Both the position numbers and the translations under genes were made by a program. From contig JACMJT010000275.1 in the NCBI GenBank assembly GCA_014380505.1, positions 1 through 6,726 on the forward strand: a DNA stretch of 6,726 bases, given 5' to 3'. Position 1 is the first letter of the stretch; each line of letters starts with the position of its first letter. Below are positions 5,064 to 6,726 of this stretch, one piece after another. The stretch comes from Hyphomicrobiales bacterium (GTDB lineage Bacteria > Pseudomonadota > Alphaproteobacteria > Rhizobiales > Aestuariivirgaceae). Under the pieces are notes generated by a model that saw only the letters and a program-made list of their open reading frames with translations, did no database searches and was not told the DNA's origin.

Positions 5064-5516
5064 TCAATGACAAACGATCTCGGCTTCCTGAGCTTGCAGT
5101 GACTGCGACTCGACGGGTGCCGGTGGCTCATTGAACAGCCCACGGCTCACCACCTTGCCGGTAACGTCATGGAAATCCACTTTGCTGGTGGCATAGGTCT
5201 TCTTGCCGCAATCCATCAGATGCAAGGTCCGCATCTCGATATACTGTGCCGTGCCTTTGGCATTCTCCGGCGCGATGAGGGTGTTGTCATAGACGCTGAT
5301 GGTGTGGGGCACGGTGTAGATCACCCGGCTCCAATATTTCGCATAACCGCCCTCCACGGCGCCTTCGCGCGCCACAAAAACGGTGCGGGCGTATTTGGCG
5401 TCGCCGATGCGGGCGACCTCGAACCAGGTCAGCTCGCCGGTGGCGGGTTGCGCCAGGGCAGGTTGCGAAAACAGCCCGATCGCAAAAGCGATAATCTTCG
5501 TGCGCGTTAACCGCAT
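5064..5516 (-). CDS. Secreted surface-adhesin-E-like protein
   Basis: The product has 150 residues. Residues 1-22 are a signal peptide (MRLTRTKIIAFAIGLFSQPA then LA, cleaved before QP), so the protein is exported, probably to the periplasm or outer surface. The mature part begins WFEVARIGDAKYARTVFVA. It ends with a pattern I recall from surface-adhesin-E-like domains: MDCGKKTYATSKVDFHDVTG (101-120), GLFNEPPAP, and a terminal E-x-x-VC. Cys103 and Cys149 probably form the conserved disulfide. The ATG at 5516 was chosen because the signal peptide starts there and GGGGA lies about 10 nt upstream; a TTG three codons earlier is possible. The gene follows the sensor kinase by 43 bases on the same strand, so they may be co-transcribed. 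An adhesive role is not shown. Confidence 0.72.
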   Translation of the reverse strand: MRLTRTKIIAFAIGLFSQPALAQPATGELTWFEVARIGDAKYARTVFVAREGAVEGGYAKYWSRVIYTVPHTISVYDNTLIAPENAKGTAQYIEMRTLHLMDCGKKTYATSKVDFHDVTGKVVSRGLFNEPPAPVESQSLQAQEAEIVCH

Positions 5517-5559
5517 GGCCTGCAATTCCCCGTGCCGTTCTGGATGCGGCCAGGCGCAA

Positions 5560-6657
5560 TCAAGCCGGCTGCGGCGCGGCAGCCGCGCGCGTAAAAATCA
5601 GCGTGACGCGCATGCCTTGCCCCGGAACGGAGGCCACCTGCACCTGGGCTTTGGCGTTCTCCCGCAGAGATTGCACGATAAGGGCGCTGAGCTTGCCGCG
5701 CTTGGGCCAGTCAACGCCTTCGGGCAGGCCTACGCCGTTGTCCGCGACGGTGACCCTGCACCCGTTGCCGTCAGAGACGCTTTCCAGCGTGATGGTGCCG
5801 CCCGGGCGCCCGACAAAGGCATGTTTGAGGGCGTTGGTCAGCAATTCGTTGACCACCAGACCCGCCGGCATTGCGACGTTGACCGAGACCGGATAGGCAT
5901 CGACCTTAAGTTCGAGCCGAACGCCCTCCACGGCATGCGCGTGCAACACCGCCGCCGCGACGTCGCTCAAATATACCCCCAAGTCGACTTCACCCGCTTC
6001 GCTGCTGGGGTCCAAAAGGGCGTATAGGATCTTTATGGCTTCGATCCGCCCTGCCAAGCGCTGGAAGGGCGCCGTATCGATCAGGCCGTCCGCATTGCGC
6101 GCCTCGATGCGCATCAATGCGGTGATCATTTGCAGGTTGTTCTTCACCCGGTGCTGCACTTCCAGAAGCAGGGCGTCTTTCTCCCTGAGGCGCTTTTCGA
6201 GTTCGACGCGTTCCTCCTGCTTGTGAAGCCCCACCTTAACGAGCGCGGCGAAGCGGTATGCCGGAACGCCCTCTTCATTCTCGATGACGTTGGAATAGGC
6301 GTCAACGTGCTGTTCTTTTTTGTCTTCGCCGGTCGACAAGAATGTGCCCAGAAAATCGCTTCCTTCGGCGATGGCGTTGCCCAGAACAAGACCCGAATCC
6401 GCGTCGGATGAAGGGCATTGGAGAACGCTCCAGGGCTTTCCCTCAAGACGTGCCGCGCTTTGGCCGCAGACCCGCTCGAACTCCGGGTTGACATAGACGA
6501 TGCGTTCATTCGCTCCGATCTGCGACACGATGATCGCAATCGGAACCTGGTCGAGAAACCGCCGGAACTGTTCGCTCTCCAGCGCGTCCGCCAAATCCGG
6601 TGTCGCGACCAGCGCCTCGATTTGACCGGATTGTTCGGCGCTTCGCTGGTCGTCCAC
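5560..6657 (-). CDS. PAS-domain sensor histidine kinase, HisKA_2 type
   Basis: The product has 365 residues. A PAS domain spans about 31-143, with VNPEFERVCGQSAARLEGKP (56-75) and WSVLQCPSSD (76-85). A linker helix (145-165) leads to the dimerisation/phosphotransfer helix LLLEVQHRVKNNLQMITALM (163-182), with His169 as the expected phosphoacceptor; HRVKNNLQ is the HisKA_2 signature. The ATPase domain has the N-box VVNELLTNALKHAF (268-281) and DNGVGLPEG (306-314); the G2 region is atypical (KLSALIVQSL). There is no membrane segment, so it is cytosolic. The start is a GTG at 6657 with CAGGG about 10 nt upstream; no ATG is available in frame. The PAS matches LOV domains but has Trp76 where LOV has its flavin-linking Cys. 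No response regulator is in the window; such kinases often feed the general stress response (known of the family, not shown here). Confidence 0.9.
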   Translation of the reverse strand: MDDQRSAEQSGQIEALVATPDLADALESEQFRRFLDQVPIAIIVSQIGANERIVYVNPEFERVCGQSAARLEGKPWSVLQCPSSDADSGLVLGNAIAEGSDFLGTFLSTGEDKKEQHVDAYSNVIENEEGVPAYRFAALVKVGLHKQEERVELEKRLREKDALLLEVQHRVKNNLQMITALMRIEARNADGLIDTAPFQRLAGRIEAIKILYALLDPSSEAGEVDLGVYLSDVAAAVLHAHAVEGVRLELKVDAYPVSVNVAMPAGLVVNELLTNALKHAFVGRPGGTITLESVSDGNGCRVTVADNGVGLPEGVDWPKRGKLSALIVQSLRENAKAQVQVASVPGQGMRVTLIFTRAAAAPQPA

Positions 6658-6674
6658 GATTGTGTTGCCCTGAC

Positions 6675-6691
6675 ATTGTAAGTCGATTGTA
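6675..6691 (-). promoter_or_regulatory. Two TACAAT boxes upstream of the sensor kinase, candidate -10 elements
   Basis: On the minus strand TACAAT occurs twice, 11 bases apart (6686-6691 and 6675-6680). Each matches the TATAAT box at five of six bases. No good -35 lies at the expected distance, so this could equally be a direct repeat bound by a regulator or chance. Confidence 0.22.
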
Positions 6692-6726
6692 GAATCTTGC
6701 GCGGACCATAGGGCCTGCGCGCCGCA

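Noticed and set aside
4500..5102. A 200-codon plus-strand open frame opposite the 134-aa gene
   Set aside because: It has no ribosome-binding site and no motif. The minus-strand frame has more protein-like composition.

Overview
The window is GC-rich with alphaproteobacterial-type gene content: a HisKA_2-type sensor kinase, a CspA-family cold-shock gene, an RMF/CrpP-like small protein and several very small ORFs. I infer an alphaproteobacterium, perhaps near the Hyphomicrobiales or Micropepsales. The genus cannot be fixed from the sequence. I see no tRNA, rRNA, insertion sequence or CRISPR array.

Block 1 (1-2905, minus strand) reads csp, then a two-domain glycosyltransferase, then a GH130-type glycosidase/phosphorylase. 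The csp stop lies 18 nt before the glycosyltransferase ATG. The GH130 gene starts at a TTG inside the last codons of the glycosyltransferase, so the three look co-transcribed and the last two translationally coupled. The GH130 frame is broken by an in-frame amber codon at 57-59. The family-typical sequence continues in the same frame to the window edge, which suggests a point nonsense mutation, a sequence error or, less likely, readthrough.

Block 2 (2906-4330, plus strand) begins with a 270-base divergent intergenic region holding two clean inverted repeats on the csp side and a possible leaderless promoter on the other. Three tiny ORFs follow (74, 66 and 53 aa). The first two share a YRGY...WQ(V/I)(S/T)I...Met-rich helix pattern and look like diverged paralogs. 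A 276-base stretch without a gene follows. It ends in a strong GCGA-capped hairpin just before the ribosome-binding site of a 74-aa RMF/CrpP-like protein.

Block 3 (4327-6657, minus strand) holds a sensor histidine kinase with a LOV-like PAS domain that lacks the photoactive cysteine, a secreted surface-adhesin-E-like protein, an unrecognised 134-aa protein and a 41-aa single-membrane-segment peptide. The stop of that peptide shares a CTAG with the stop of the convergent RMF-like gene. No response regulator lies within the window.

Taken together this looks like a chromosomal stress/envelope neighbourhood (cold shock, envelope glycan metabolism, ribosome-associated small protein, signalling). 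I do not see a clearly new multi-gene system. The points most worth checking are the interrupted GH130 gene, the tandem small ORFs and the structured leader of the RMF-like gene.
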